Assembly (NCBI GenBank): GCA_030646715.1
Contig: JAUSLJ010000046.1
Location: 62,001 to 126,000 of the forward strand
Source of the DNA: Agitococcus sp.
GTDB taxonomy: Bacteria; Pseudomonadota; Gammaproteobacteria; Pseudomonadales; Moraxellaceae
DNA: 64,000 nucleotides
Direction of reading: 5' to 3'
Below the pieces are notes generated by a model that saw only the letters and a list, made by a program, of their open reading frames with translations, was not told the DNA's origin and did not search any database. This document shows, one piece after another, positions 16,801 through 25,111 of the stretch (the first letter of the stretch is position 1; every line of letters begins with the position of its first letter). The translations under genes were made by a program, and so were the position numbers.

Positions 16801-18553
16801 GCAGCGTTTATTTGCTTTGCCAAAAAGTAATTGGTCAGATTACAACCGTAAATTAATTTCTGAAGGTGGCGGTGTTTTTGCCCGTAGTCCGAAAAAAATC
16901 TCGCTCAGTATTGAAATGAAAGCAGTATTAGCGACAGAAGTCGATACCATGACTTCTGACGAGTTAATCAGTGCCATCTTACAAATGCCCGTTGATGTCT
17001 TATGGAACGGCGGTATTGGCACGTATGTAAAATCTAGCGAAGAAAATCATCATGATGTCGGTGATCGTACTAATGACGCAGTACGTGTTAACGGTAATCA
17101 ATTACGGGCGCGAATTGTTTGTGAAGGCGGCAATTTAGGTTTAACGCAACGTGCCCGTATTGAATATCAATTAAATGGTGGTTTATGCCATGCCGATTTT
17201 ATTGATAATTCTGGTGGCGTAGATTGTTCTGACCACGAAGTGAATATCAAAATTTTCTTACAACGTGAACAACAGTCACGGCGTTTATCACAAGGTGATT
17301 ACAAACGGTTATTAGCCGAATGGCAAGATGAAGTGGCGCAATCCGTTTTAGCCGATAATTATTCACAAACACAGTTTTTAGCGATAGCCAATAACCAAGC
17401 TTTATTGCGTCACCGTGAATATGCCACTTTGGCCGATTTTTTAGAAACACACGCCGATTTAGATCGTCAATTAGAAGCCTTGCCTGATGTACGGACATGG
17501 GACTCACGCGGACGCACCCAACAGCCATTAACGCGCGCTGAATTGGCTATTTTATTAGCCTATAGCAAAAATTGGCTCAAGCTAGCGTTAGCGACACCCG
17601 AATTGGCTGAAGATAAATACTTATTAGCTGAATTAAAAAGCTCATTTCCCGCAGCGATTCGTCAAAACTATGGCTCTACTTTACAAAAGCATCCCTTAGC
17701 CATTCCGTTAGCGGCAACTCGCTTAGCAAGTTTGATTACCGAACGTTTGGGCATGGGTGCATTGCCGCGTTTATTACGACACGAAGGCAGTAATCCACTT
17801 AAAGTCGCGCGCGCTTTTATGATTGCTCGTTCATTATTAGCTTTAGATAGCCTCTGGCAACAGCTAGATGATTGTGCGGATACCGTGCCCGATAAAGTAC
17901 TGTTGCCACAATACGCCGCTTTGCAGCGTTATGCCCGTCGTGCCTGTGGTTGGTTTTTGCCTTACACCGACAAGCCAACGCAAGAAGTTATTTCTGGTTT
18001 TGATATGTTATTGCCGTTGTTAACGCATTTACCCGATCACTTAAACAATAAACGCTTAGAAGTGTGGAGAAATGCTAGAAATAGTCTAGTGGTACAAGGT
18101 TTGCCTGAGCAATTAGCTATTCGCATGGCTTCTTTAGATCAAGTATTACCGATGTTGGATATTTGTCGTTTGGCGCAAGAAACGGGTGTTTCTGTTGACC
18201 ATGCCGCTTATTTTTATGAAATGGTTGAGGAGACTTTGGGTTTAACTGATGTTCAACGCGCGTTACAAGATTTAAGCGTTGCCAATAGTTGGGAGGCTGC
18301 TGCTCGTGACCAATTACGCGCAGGTTTATTACGTGATATGGCAACTTTAACGCAATATGTGGTTAAACAATGGCATAACTCTCAGCAAGAACAAAAAGCA
18401 TGGTTAGCACTATGGCTAGAGCAGCAACAGCAAGTCTTTAGTGACTGGCGGCAATTCCGTTGTCGTTTAAGTCCAACAGATTTAACGAGTTACGCCCCGT
18501 ATGTAGTATTGACTTCTCAATTAAATAAATTATTACAGCAATTAATGGTGTAG
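13823..18553 (+). CDS. gdhB: NAD-specific glutamate dehydrogenase, large (180-kDa) class
   Basis: 1576 residues, in the range of the 1600-residue NAD-GDH family of Pseudomonas. The N-terminal half holds the regulatory ACT-like regions, and the catalytic core is near residues 770-1150. Visible core motifs are [27 protein letters not shown] cut by the family-typical [19 protein letters not shown], then [45 protein letters not shown] and [12 protein letters not shown]. It oxidatively deaminates glutamate to 2-oxoglutarate with NAD, mainly a catabolic role. AAGGAG precedes the ATG by 7 nt. It stands alone, ending at a hairpin near 18602. Confidence 0.96.
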   Translation: [1576 protein letters not shown]

Positions 18554-18601
18554 AATTGCTTCCCGAAAATGGGTTTTTGTCGGTATTGCCAGCTTTTATC
18601 T

Positions 18602-18630
18602 GTAGAAATGGTCTTTGATGACCTTTCTAC
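18602..18630 (+). terminator. Hairpin downstream of gdhB
   Basis: GTAGAAA-T-GGTC (18602-18613) pairs with GACC-TTTCTAC (18620-18630), 11 bp with one bulged T and a 6-nt loop, followed by CCGTTTTGTT. Probable terminator of gdhB. The remaining gap to 18800 is AT-rich and holds no gene that I can see. Confidence 0.55.
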
Positions 18631-18800
18631 CCGTTTTGTTCTACACAAAAGTCAGTAAGGTATTTTGCATTTATTACAATATTAGACTTAAAGCCCGCAG
18701 ATAGCCTATTCCCTTTTCTATGTGTTCAAACGAGATTTTTTTCTGATACATACTACTAAGATAGATTAAATTTAATTCAGGATGAATTAGGAGATTAATT

Positions 18801-20576
18801 ATGCCGTTGGCTGGTTATTATCGTAATGAATTAGAGCGAGTCGATAAAAATTCAAAGCGATTACGTGAAGTTATGGACGTACTCAGTCCTGCTTTTTTTG
18901 TAGGTATGCTTACGATTGAGGGTGTAATGACTTACACCAATCGCACTTCATTAGAGGCTATTGGTTTAGAGTTAAAAGACGTGATTGGTCGGCGTTTTGA
19001 AGATACGCCGTGGTGGTCGTATTCAGAGTTATATCGCCAACAATTACGCGAAGCAATTGCGCGTGCGGCTAAAGGTGAAGCTTCTCGTTTTGACTTAATA
19101 AGTTACGGTTTAGATGGTCGGTTGTTAACGCTTGATTTTTCGCTAAATCCTATCTTTGATGTCAAAAAAAAAGTCTCCTACCTTGTGCCATCGGCACACG
19201 ATGTTACCAAACGTAGAGCCGCAGAACGTGCATTAAAAATGCTGAGTATGTGTAATAAATTATTACTTCATGCCCAAGATGAAATCATCCTGCTTCATGA
19301 TGTTTGTCAGTTAATGGTTAATATAGGTCACTATCAATTAGCATGGATAGGCTATGCCTTACAAGACGACGCAAAAACAATCAAGCCAATGGCTAAGGCT
19401 GGTAACGATAATAGAATGTTAGAAAATTTGCTGTTGAGTTGGGCTGAAGATGATCCTAGAGGGCAAGGGGCAAGCGGTCGAGCAATTCGTACTGGAAAAT
19501 TTGTTCATTGTGAAGATGTTCAAATAGAAACATCGTCGACGTATATCCAAAAAGTATCTCAGGAAAAAGGTTTTCGTGGTGGTATAGCTTTGCCATTACG
19601 CGAAGGAAATCAAACATTTGGTTCACTAACAATCGCATCTAGTGCAGTATTTAAAATAGAAAATGACGAGATTTTACTTTTACAAGAGTTAGCGGATAAT
19701 CTTGCTTATGGCATTGTGACCATTAGAGCGAGACATGAAAGTCAACGTATTTTAACGGTAGTAGATCAAATTGCTAATAGTGTTGCATTAACTACTGGTT
19801 CAGCGTTTTTTGAAAAGTTAATTCTTAATATGACTGAGGCAGTAGGAGCGCAAATTGGCATTATTACCCGTTCACAGACAGGAGAACCTCCGCATTCGCG
19901 AACTGTAGTAGCTGTGATTGATGGCAAGATAGTCAGTAATTTTGATATTCCTATGAGTGGTACGCCCTGTGAAAACCTCAGTGGCGATGTTTCGAGTTGG
20001 ATCGTTCATTCTCGCGTTATTGAACAATATCCTCGAGCCGAAGGGTTGGCGGCATTTGGCGCAGAGGCATATGTAGGTAGGCGGATTGAAGACTCAATGG
20101 GACAGTCAATGGGACAAATTTTTGTGCTATTCCGTCAGCCTTTAGTTCATACGGATTTTGTAGCCTCCGTATTGAAAATTTTTACATCGCGTGTTGCCGC
20201 AGAGCTAGAGCGACAAGAAAAACAAGCACTTATTAATGAGCAAGCCTCTTGGCTCAATGAAGCGCGCCATGTGGTGATTGTTCGCGGCTTAGATCATCGC
20301 ATTATGTTTTGGAATCAAAGCGCTGAAAAATTGTATGGTTGGTCAAAAGAAGAGGCATTGGGTCGTTCTGTGGCTGATTTACTATATAGCGATCCTGCGC
20401 CGTATTATGCAGCAACGAATTCGACATTAGAGACGGGTGAGTGGCGCGGTGAAATTTCACAACGCCATAAAGATGGTAGTGCATTGAGAGTTAATGCACA
20501 TTGCAGTCTTATATTTGACGAGCAAGGTCAGCCAAAATCTATTTTTGCCATTAACCAAGATATGACAAATTATTAG
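18801..20576 (+). CDS. PAS-GAF-GAF-PAS sensor protein without an output domain
   Basis: 591 residues, soluble. A PAS domain is near residues 20-135 (LSPAFFVGMLTIEGVMTYTN, then a PAC-like SYLVPSAHDVTKRRAAERAL). A GAF domain is near 145-315 (GQGASGRAIRTGKFVHCED, FRGGIALPLREGNQTFGSL). A second GAF-like region is near 320-475, and a final PAS at about 480-591 (ARHVVIVRGLDHRIMFWNQS, YGWSKEEALG, ending AINQDMTNY). Histidine kinase, GGDEF or EAL signatures are absent, and the stop comes where a PAC tail would normally lead into an output domain. A palindromic repeat begins 20 bp after the stop. It may be a truncated sensor or an adaptor that partners another protein. Confidence 0.75.
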   Translation: MPLAGYYRNELERVDKNSKRLREVMDVLSPAFFVGMLTIEGVMTYTNRTSLEAIGLELKDVIGRRFEDTPWWSYSELYRQQLREAIARAAKGEASRFDLISYGLDGRLLTLDFSLNPIFDVKKKVSYLVPSAHDVTKRRAAERALKMLSMCNKLLLHAQDEIILLHDVCQLMVNIGHYQLAWIGYALQDDAKTIKPMAKAGNDNRMLENLLLSWAEDDPRGQGASGRAIRTGKFVHCEDVQIETSSTYIQKVSQEKGFRGGIALPLREGNQTFGSLTIASSAVFKIENDEILLLQELADNLAYGIVTIRARHESQRILTVVDQIANSVALTTGSAFFEKLILNMTEAVGAQIGIITRSQTGEPPHSRTVVAVIDGKIVSNFDIPMSGTPCENLSGDVSSWIVHSRVIEQYPRAEGLAAFGAEAYVGRRIEDSMGQSMGQIFVLFRQPLVHTDFVASVLKIFTSRVAAELERQEKQALINEQASWLNEARHVVIVRGLDHRIMFWNQSAEKLYGWSKEEALGRSVADLLYSDPAPYYAATNSTLETGEWRGEISQRHKDGSALRVNAHCSLIFDEQGQPKSIFAINQDMTNY

Positions 20577-20596
20577 GGGGTATTGAATAATCTTTT

Positions 20597-20650
20597 GGCT
20601 TCGACTCCACTCAACCAACGCATAAACGCTCCCTGAGCGGAGTCGAAGGG
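20597..20650. repeat. Palindromic intergenic repeat, family A copy 1
   Basis: 54 bp. The left arm CTTCGACTCCACTCAA pairs imperfectly with CTGAGCGGAGTCGAAG across a short spacer. It is 47/54 identical to the copy at 58723-58776, which has a perfect 16-bp stem. REP-like element. Confidence 0.85.
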
Positions 20651-20681
20651 TAATTATTAACAACCGCACATACAACAAATA

Positions 20682-21221
20682 TCACACTCGAATCTCACGC
20701 CACTCGCCCATTTCTAAACCGTCAACTGACCAATCGCCAATTTGCATACGTACTAAACGTAATGTCGGAAAGCCTACTGCGGCAGTCATTCGTCGTACTT
20801 GTCGATTTCTGCCTTCACTAATGACTAACTCCACCCAACTGGTAGGAATACTGGCGCGATAACGAATCGGTGGCGTACGAGGCCATAAATCGGGATCGTG
20901 TAACTTACGGGCGTGGGCAGGGCGTGTCATACCATCATTCAGCAGCACGCCACGCTGTAATTGTTGAATAGCATCTTCCGAAATATCGTTATCAACTTGA
21001 GCCCAATAGGTTTTAGCTAACTTGAATTTTGGCTCAGTAATGCGTGAGTTGAGCTTGCCATCATCCGTTAATAACAGTAAACCTTCGGAGTCATGGTCGA
21101 GTCGGCCACAAGGATGGATAGTGGGGTCGGTAAAAAAGTCTGCCAGTGTTGGTTTGTCATCGGTGCGCCGAAATTGACATAACACGCCATAGGGTTTATT
21201 GAATAAAATCAAACGACTCAT
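20682..21221 (-). CDS. rluE: 23S rRNA pseudouridine synthase RluE (RsuA/RluE family)
   Basis: About 179 residues from the ATG at 21221 (MSRLILFNKPYGVLCQF); a GTG at 21245 is in frame. The catalytic Asp lies in GRLDHDSEGLLLLTDDG, and the family motifs NKPYGVL and ISEGRNRQVRRMTAAVG are intact. There is no N-terminal S4 domain, as in RluE rather than RsuA or RluB. It isomerises one uridine in domain V of 23S rRNA (position 2457 in E. coli numbering). It is divergent from icd, the same arrangement as in E. coli. Confidence 0.92.
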   Translation of the reverse strand: MSRLILFNKPYGVLCQFRRTDDKPTLADFFTDPTIHPCGRLDHDSEGLLLLTDDGKLNSRITEPKFKLAKTYWAQVDNDISEDAIQQLQRGVLLNDGMTRPAHARKLHDPDLWPRTPPIRYRASIPTSWVELVISEGRNRQVRRMTAAVGFPTLRLVRMQIGDWSVDGLEMGEWREIRV

Positions 21222-21239
21222 AGACTTAGGCTCAATTAG

Positions 21240-21262
21240 TATCACTAATATTTATGGTGATA
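21240..21262. promoter_or_regulatory. Inverted repeat in the rluE / icd divergent region
   Basis: TATCAC (21240-21245) and GTGATA (21257-21262) form a dyad with an 11-bp spacer just upstream of rluE, in AT-rich DNA. Could be an operator; the protein is unknown. Confidence 0.3.
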
Positions 21263-21429
21263 TTTATTATAAAAATGATTTTGGCAGTTAATTTTTCGCT
21301 AATAACGATTACCATTACAGCATGGCTTGAACGCTACCGCGTACTGGGCAAGTGACTGAACACAGCAACCTGTGTTCTTTTTCAATATATATATTAATCA
21401 TTTACACACGACAAGGGAGTACCTTCACA

Positions 21430-22692
21430 ATGGGTTACCAGAAGATTGTGGTTCCAGCCGATGGCGACAAAATTACCGTAAACGCTGACCTGTCACTGAA
21501 CGTTCCCAACTATCCTATCGTCGCCTATATTGAAGGTGACGGTATTGGTGTTGATATTACACCCGTAATGTTAAAAGTAGTTGATGCTGCCGTTAGCAAA
21601 GCGTATGGCACTAAACGTGCTATCTCGTGGATGGAAGTTTACTGTGGCGAAAAAGCATCACGTTTATACCCTAATAACAATTATATGCCAGAAGAGTCCT
21701 TAGAGGCACTACGCGAATTTGTCGTGAGTATTAAAGGTCCATTGACGACACCAGTGGGTGGCGGTATGCGTTCGTTGAACGTAGCCTTACGTCAAGAATT
21801 AGATTTATACGTCTGTGTGCGTCCAGTGCGTTGGTTTAAAGGTGTCCCTAGCCCTGTGAGCCATCCTGAACTTACAGATATGACGATCTATCGTGAAAAC
21901 TCCGAAGATATTTATGCAGGTATTGAGTGGAAAGCAGATAGTCCTGAAGGCTTAAAGGTCATCAAGTTTTTACGCGAAGAAATGGGCGTCACTAAAATCC
22001 GTTTCCCTGAAACCTGTGGTATTGGTATTAAGCCTGTTTCTAAAGAAGGTACGCAGCGTTTGGTGCGTAAAGCGATTCAGTTTGCTATTGATAACGACAA
22101 GCCGTCAGTTACTTTAGTGCATAAAGGCAACATCATGAAATACACCGAAGGTGCATTTCGTGATTGGGGTTATGAATTAGCGGCTGAGCGTTTTGGTGCA
22201 GAGTTAATCGACGGTGGCCCGTGGATGAGCTTCAAAAATCCACGCACAGGCAATACGATTGTGATTAAAGACGTGATTGCTGATGCGTTCTTGCAACAAA
22301 TTTTGATGCGTCCAGCTGATTATTCCGTTATTGCTACCCTTAACCTAAACGGCGACTATATTTCTGATGCTTTAGCGGCAGAAGTCGGTGGTATTGGTAT
22401 TGCACCAGGTGCAAACTTAGGCGGTTCTATTGCGATGTTTGAAGCAACTCACGGTACTGCGCCTAAATATGCGGGTCAAGATAAAGTGAACCCAGGTTCA
22501 ATTATTTTGTCAGCCGAAATGATGTTGCGTCACATGGGTTGGTTAGAAGCGGCTGATATGATTATCAATGGTGTGCAAGGTGCTATTAACGCGAAAACGG
22601 TCACTTATGACTTCGAGCGTTTAATGCCTGAAGCGACATTGTTGCGTTGTTCTGAGTTTGGCGACGCGGTGATTGAACACATGGGTGATTGA
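21430..22692 (+). CDS. icd: NADP-dependent isocitrate dehydrogenase
   Basis: 420 residues from the ATG at 21430, preceded by AAGGGAG; the longer in-frame opening from 21352 is untypical. It is very similar to the E. coli-type homodimer: [13 protein letters not shown], the substrate Ser in [32 protein letters not shown] and [19 protein letters not shown]. The Lys-Tyr in APKYAGQD is the pair that selects NADP over NAD. It catalyses isocitrate to 2-oxoglutarate in the TCA cycle. The Ser in GMRSLNV is the site phosphorylated by AceK where that enzyme exists; aceK is not in this window. A strong terminator follows. Confidence 0.98.
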   Translation: MGYQKIVVPADGDKITVNADLSLNVPNYPIVAYIEGDGIGVDITPVMLKVVDAAVSKAYGTKRAISWMEVYCGEKASRLYPNNNYMPEESLEALREFVVSIKGPLTTPVGGGMRSLNVALRQELDLYVCVRPVRWFKGVPSPVSHPELTDMTIYRENSEDIYAGIEWKADSPEGLKVIKFLREEMGVTKIRFPETCGIGIKPVSKEGTQRLVRKAIQFAIDNDKPSVTLVHKGNIMKYTEGAFRDWGYELAAERFGAELIDGGPWMSFKNPRTGNTIVIKDVIADAFLQQILMRPADYSVIATLNLNGDYISDALAAEVGGIGIAPGANLGGSIAMFEATHGTAPKYAGQDKVNPGSIILSAEMMLRHMGWLEAADMIINGVQGAINAKTVTYDFERLMPEATLLRCSEFGDAVIEHMGD

Positions 22693-22711
22693 TTTCAATC
22701 AATCATGAATG

Positions 22712-22740
22712 AAATAAGGCGCACCTAGTGCGCCTTATTT
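22712..22740. terminator. Terminator after icd (bidirectional)
   Basis: 12-bp perfect stem AAATAAGGCGCA / TGCGCCTTATTT with a 5-nt loop and T-runs on both strands. It serves icd and the convergent DUF481 gene, whose true 3' end is 8 bp away. Confidence 0.9.
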
Positions 22741-22747
22741 TTGTCGA

Positions 22748-23455
22748 TTAAAACTGATAATTCAAACCAACACTCATTAAACCTTCGCGGGTATTTACAG
22801 CACCATTGTCGTGTTTGTAGTCGTGTGAAACAGCCATTGCAATAACTTTGGTTATATTTTGTTTAAACTAGTTATTAATTCGAGTGACGACATTGCTGTC
22901 GCCAGATTCTATTGTGCCTTTATGGGTGAACTTCGTATTTGCACTTATTTTCCAGTCATAATCCCAGCTAAACAAGCCAATAGTTTCACTATTAGCCGCC
23001 ACTAAACGTAATTCATTGTGACGATTACCGATACCTGTTTCGATTTTTAAATGATGATGATCCGTTTTCAGTAGCTCTCTACCTAAACCCAGTGACGTTA
23101 TAATTTGATATTCAGAAGTGCTTAATAAGTCTTTTTCCCATTGGGCACGTAAAGTAAAAAAATTCCGTTCAGCAAAAAAATGGCGAGCTTTGTAACTTGC
23201 TAAGTAACGTTCGCTGTCGTTGGTGGTCGGTATTTCATCGCGAACACCAATGCCTTCAAGCGAAAAAATATGAGTCCAATAATCACCTGTTTGCGTTGCT
23301 ATGAACTTTCCTCTAAAGGTATCTTTGCTTCCGCTAGTTGTGCCCATGCTACTGAGATAACCCATATCAATGTTACCGCGCCAATCTTGCTTAATGGCAT
23401 CATCTGCCCATGTATTAAGAGAGATGACGAATCCGAACAGTAATAATCGTTGCAC
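22748..23455 (-). pseudogene. DUF481 outer-membrane protein interrupted by an in-frame amber codon
   Basis: The open part (23455 to 22871) encodes 195 residues: a signal peptide (LLLFGFVISLNTWA) and DUF481-type beta strands (NIDMGYLSSMGTTSGSKDTF, KARHFFAERNFFTLRAQWEKD, ITSLGLGRELLK). A TAG at 22868-22870 stops it. The same frame then continues for 39 more codons to a TAA at 22748, encoding FKQNITKVIAMAVSHDYKHD and ending GLMSVGLNYQF. That ending is the terminal strand and aromatic last residue expected of a full barrel of about 235 residues. So one nonsense change, for example from CAG or TCG, cut off the last strands. The C-terminal strand is needed for Bam-dependent assembly, so the short product is unlikely to fold. 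Confidence 0.85.
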
Positions 23456-23556
23456 TTGTTGCTATCCTCATCATTTAGGTCTTACATATTGAGGCTCGTA
23501 AGTCTTACATAAGCGTAAAGCACAATGATGAGTGATAGTTGTAAAGGCTGCAATGA

Positions 23557-25014
23557 TTAATCATTATCCGCCCGACCAATCGGCAACTCTTTCAGTTGTT
23601 GAAACTGACTAATGGTAAAAGCACAAGCGGCTTTATGGTCAATCATCGGTAGAGGATAATCTAACCATAAAAGCTGTTGTTTATCATGAGGTTGGTGAAT
23701 GCTTTTATTGTCTAAATGCGCTAATTCAGGCACATAACGACGAATAAAATCACCTGTAGGGTCAAATTTTTGACTTTGCAATAACGGGTTAAAAATCCGA
23801 AAGTAGGGCGCAGAGTCGTTTCCTGTTGACGCACTCCATTGCCAGCCGCCATTGTTGGCCGCTAAATCACCATCCAGCAACTTCTCCATAAAATATTGTT
23901 CGCCCCAACGCCAATCAATAAACAAATCTTTGGTTAAAAACATCGAAACCACCATCCGTAGGCGATTGTGCATCCAGCCAATCGTATTTAATTGGCGCAT
24001 TGCCGCATCAACGAGGGGAAAGCCTGTTTTCCCTTCGCACCAACGTTGAAAAGCCACTTCGTCATGCTTCCATACTAAGTCTTTAGTATCGGTACGAAAC
24101 GGTTGGTGTTTACAAACACGCGGAAAGCCAACCATGATGTGTTTATAAAATTCGCGCCAACCTAATTCACTTATCCATTGGTCTATACCTGCGCTTTGAC
24201 CATAAGCCTGTTGTTCATTAATAGCGGCTTGATAACATTGACGCGGTGAAATTGCACCAATGGCTAAATAAGGTGATAAACGGCTGGTGCTGTCGTCTAA
24301 ATTGGGGAAGTCACGTTTGTCTTTATAGTTGCGAATGTGTACATCACAAAAACGAGCTAATTTATCTAGTGCAGCTTCTTCACCCGCTGGCCATAGCGAG
24401 TGCGCTATTTCTTCGGTGATATGAGATTCAAACCCTGTAACGTGTTTGGGAACATCCGATGGCGTTAGCCATAAACGCTGACGTTTATCAGGTGCAGCTA
24501 GAGTGTTGACACCTTGTTGATAAATACGCTGTAACCATGTTTTTTTAAAGGGCGTAAATACCGAATAAAAACGACCTTCACCTGTTAATACTTTATAAGG
24601 GGCAACAAGGCATTGGTCATCAAAATCAAAGGTATCAATTTGCTGTTGTGCTAATAGTTGATGTACTGATTCGTCTCTAGCCAATTCATTGATTTCATAT
24701 TGTTTATTAAAATAAACAGCAGAGAACAGATGTTGTTGACACAAGTCTAGTAGTGCCTGTACTTGGCTTTGAAAATTGACTGTTTCGACGATTAATAAAG
24801 GGATATTAAGCGCGGCAAGTTGCTTGCTGAGTTGTTGTAGCGTGCGTAATTCAAAATCAACTCGACACCCCGCGACATGATGCTTTTGCCATTGTTCAGG
24901 CGTAATAAAATAGACGGCTGCAATGTCGGCTTCTGGGTCGGCACAGGCCGTAGAAAGAGCAGTATTATCAATGCTACGTAAATCGGCACGAAGCCAGACT
25001 AGATGTTTTTTCAT
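23557..25014 (-). CDS. phrB: Deoxyribodipyrimidine photolyase (class I, CPD)
   Basis: About 485 residues from ATG 25014 (MKKHLVWLRADLRSIDNTAL); a longer frame to 25050 would run through a hairpin and is less likely. The N-terminal antenna-binding alpha/beta domain is followed by the FAD domain with LGWREFYKHIM, FPLVDAAMRQLNTIGWMHNR, LRMVVSMFLTKDL and the signature WQWSASTGNDSAPYFRIFNP. It repairs cyclobutane pyrimidine dimers with blue light. It lies directly downstream of the B12-type MerR regulator on the same strand, the usual partnership in LitR/CarH light regulons. Confidence 0.95.
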   Translation of the reverse strand: MKKHLVWLRADLRSIDNTALSTACADPEADIAAVYFITPEQWQKHHVAGCRVDFELRTLQQLSKQLAALNIPLLIVETVNFQSQVQALLDLCQQHLFSAVYFNKQYEINELARDESVHQLLAQQQIDTFDFDDQCLVAPYKVLTGEGRFYSVFTPFKKTWLQRIYQQGVNTLAAPDKRQRLWLTPSDVPKHVTGFESHITEEIAHSLWPAGEEAALDKLARFCDVHIRNYKDKRDFPNLDDSTSRLSPYLAIGAISPRQCYQAAINEQQAYGQSAGIDQWISELGWREFYKHIMVGFPRVCKHQPFRTDTKDLVWKHDEVAFQRWCEGKTGFPLVDAAMRQLNTIGWMHNRLRMVVSMFLTKDLFIDWRWGEQYFMEKLLDGDLAANNGGWQWSASTGNDSAPYFRIFNPLLQSQKFDPTGDFIRRYVPELAHLDNKSIHQPHDKQQLLWLDYPLPMIDHKAACAFTISQFQQLKELPIGRADND

Positions 25015-25032
25015 TTTTTGAGTCTTAAAGCA

Positions 25033-25060
25033 AGCCCTTTCTTGGAACAAAGAAAGGGCT
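25033..25060 (-). terminator. Hairpin between the MerR-family gene and phrB
   Basis: Perfect 10-bp stem (AGCCCTTTCT / AGAAAGGGCT) with an 8-nt loop. On the minus strand it follows the MerR stop and precedes the phrB ATG by about 20 nt. The T-tail is weak, so it may attenuate rather than end transcription, or act in the phrB leader. Confidence 0.5.
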
Positions 25061-25111
25061 CACTATTGCATGAGTGAACGAGCAGCAGCAACGCACGGAG
25101 CGGTTGCCGAG

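Noticed and set aside
13888-17528. Several antisense open frames within gdhB
   Set aside because: They shadow a strongly coding frame, lack start sites and family likeness.
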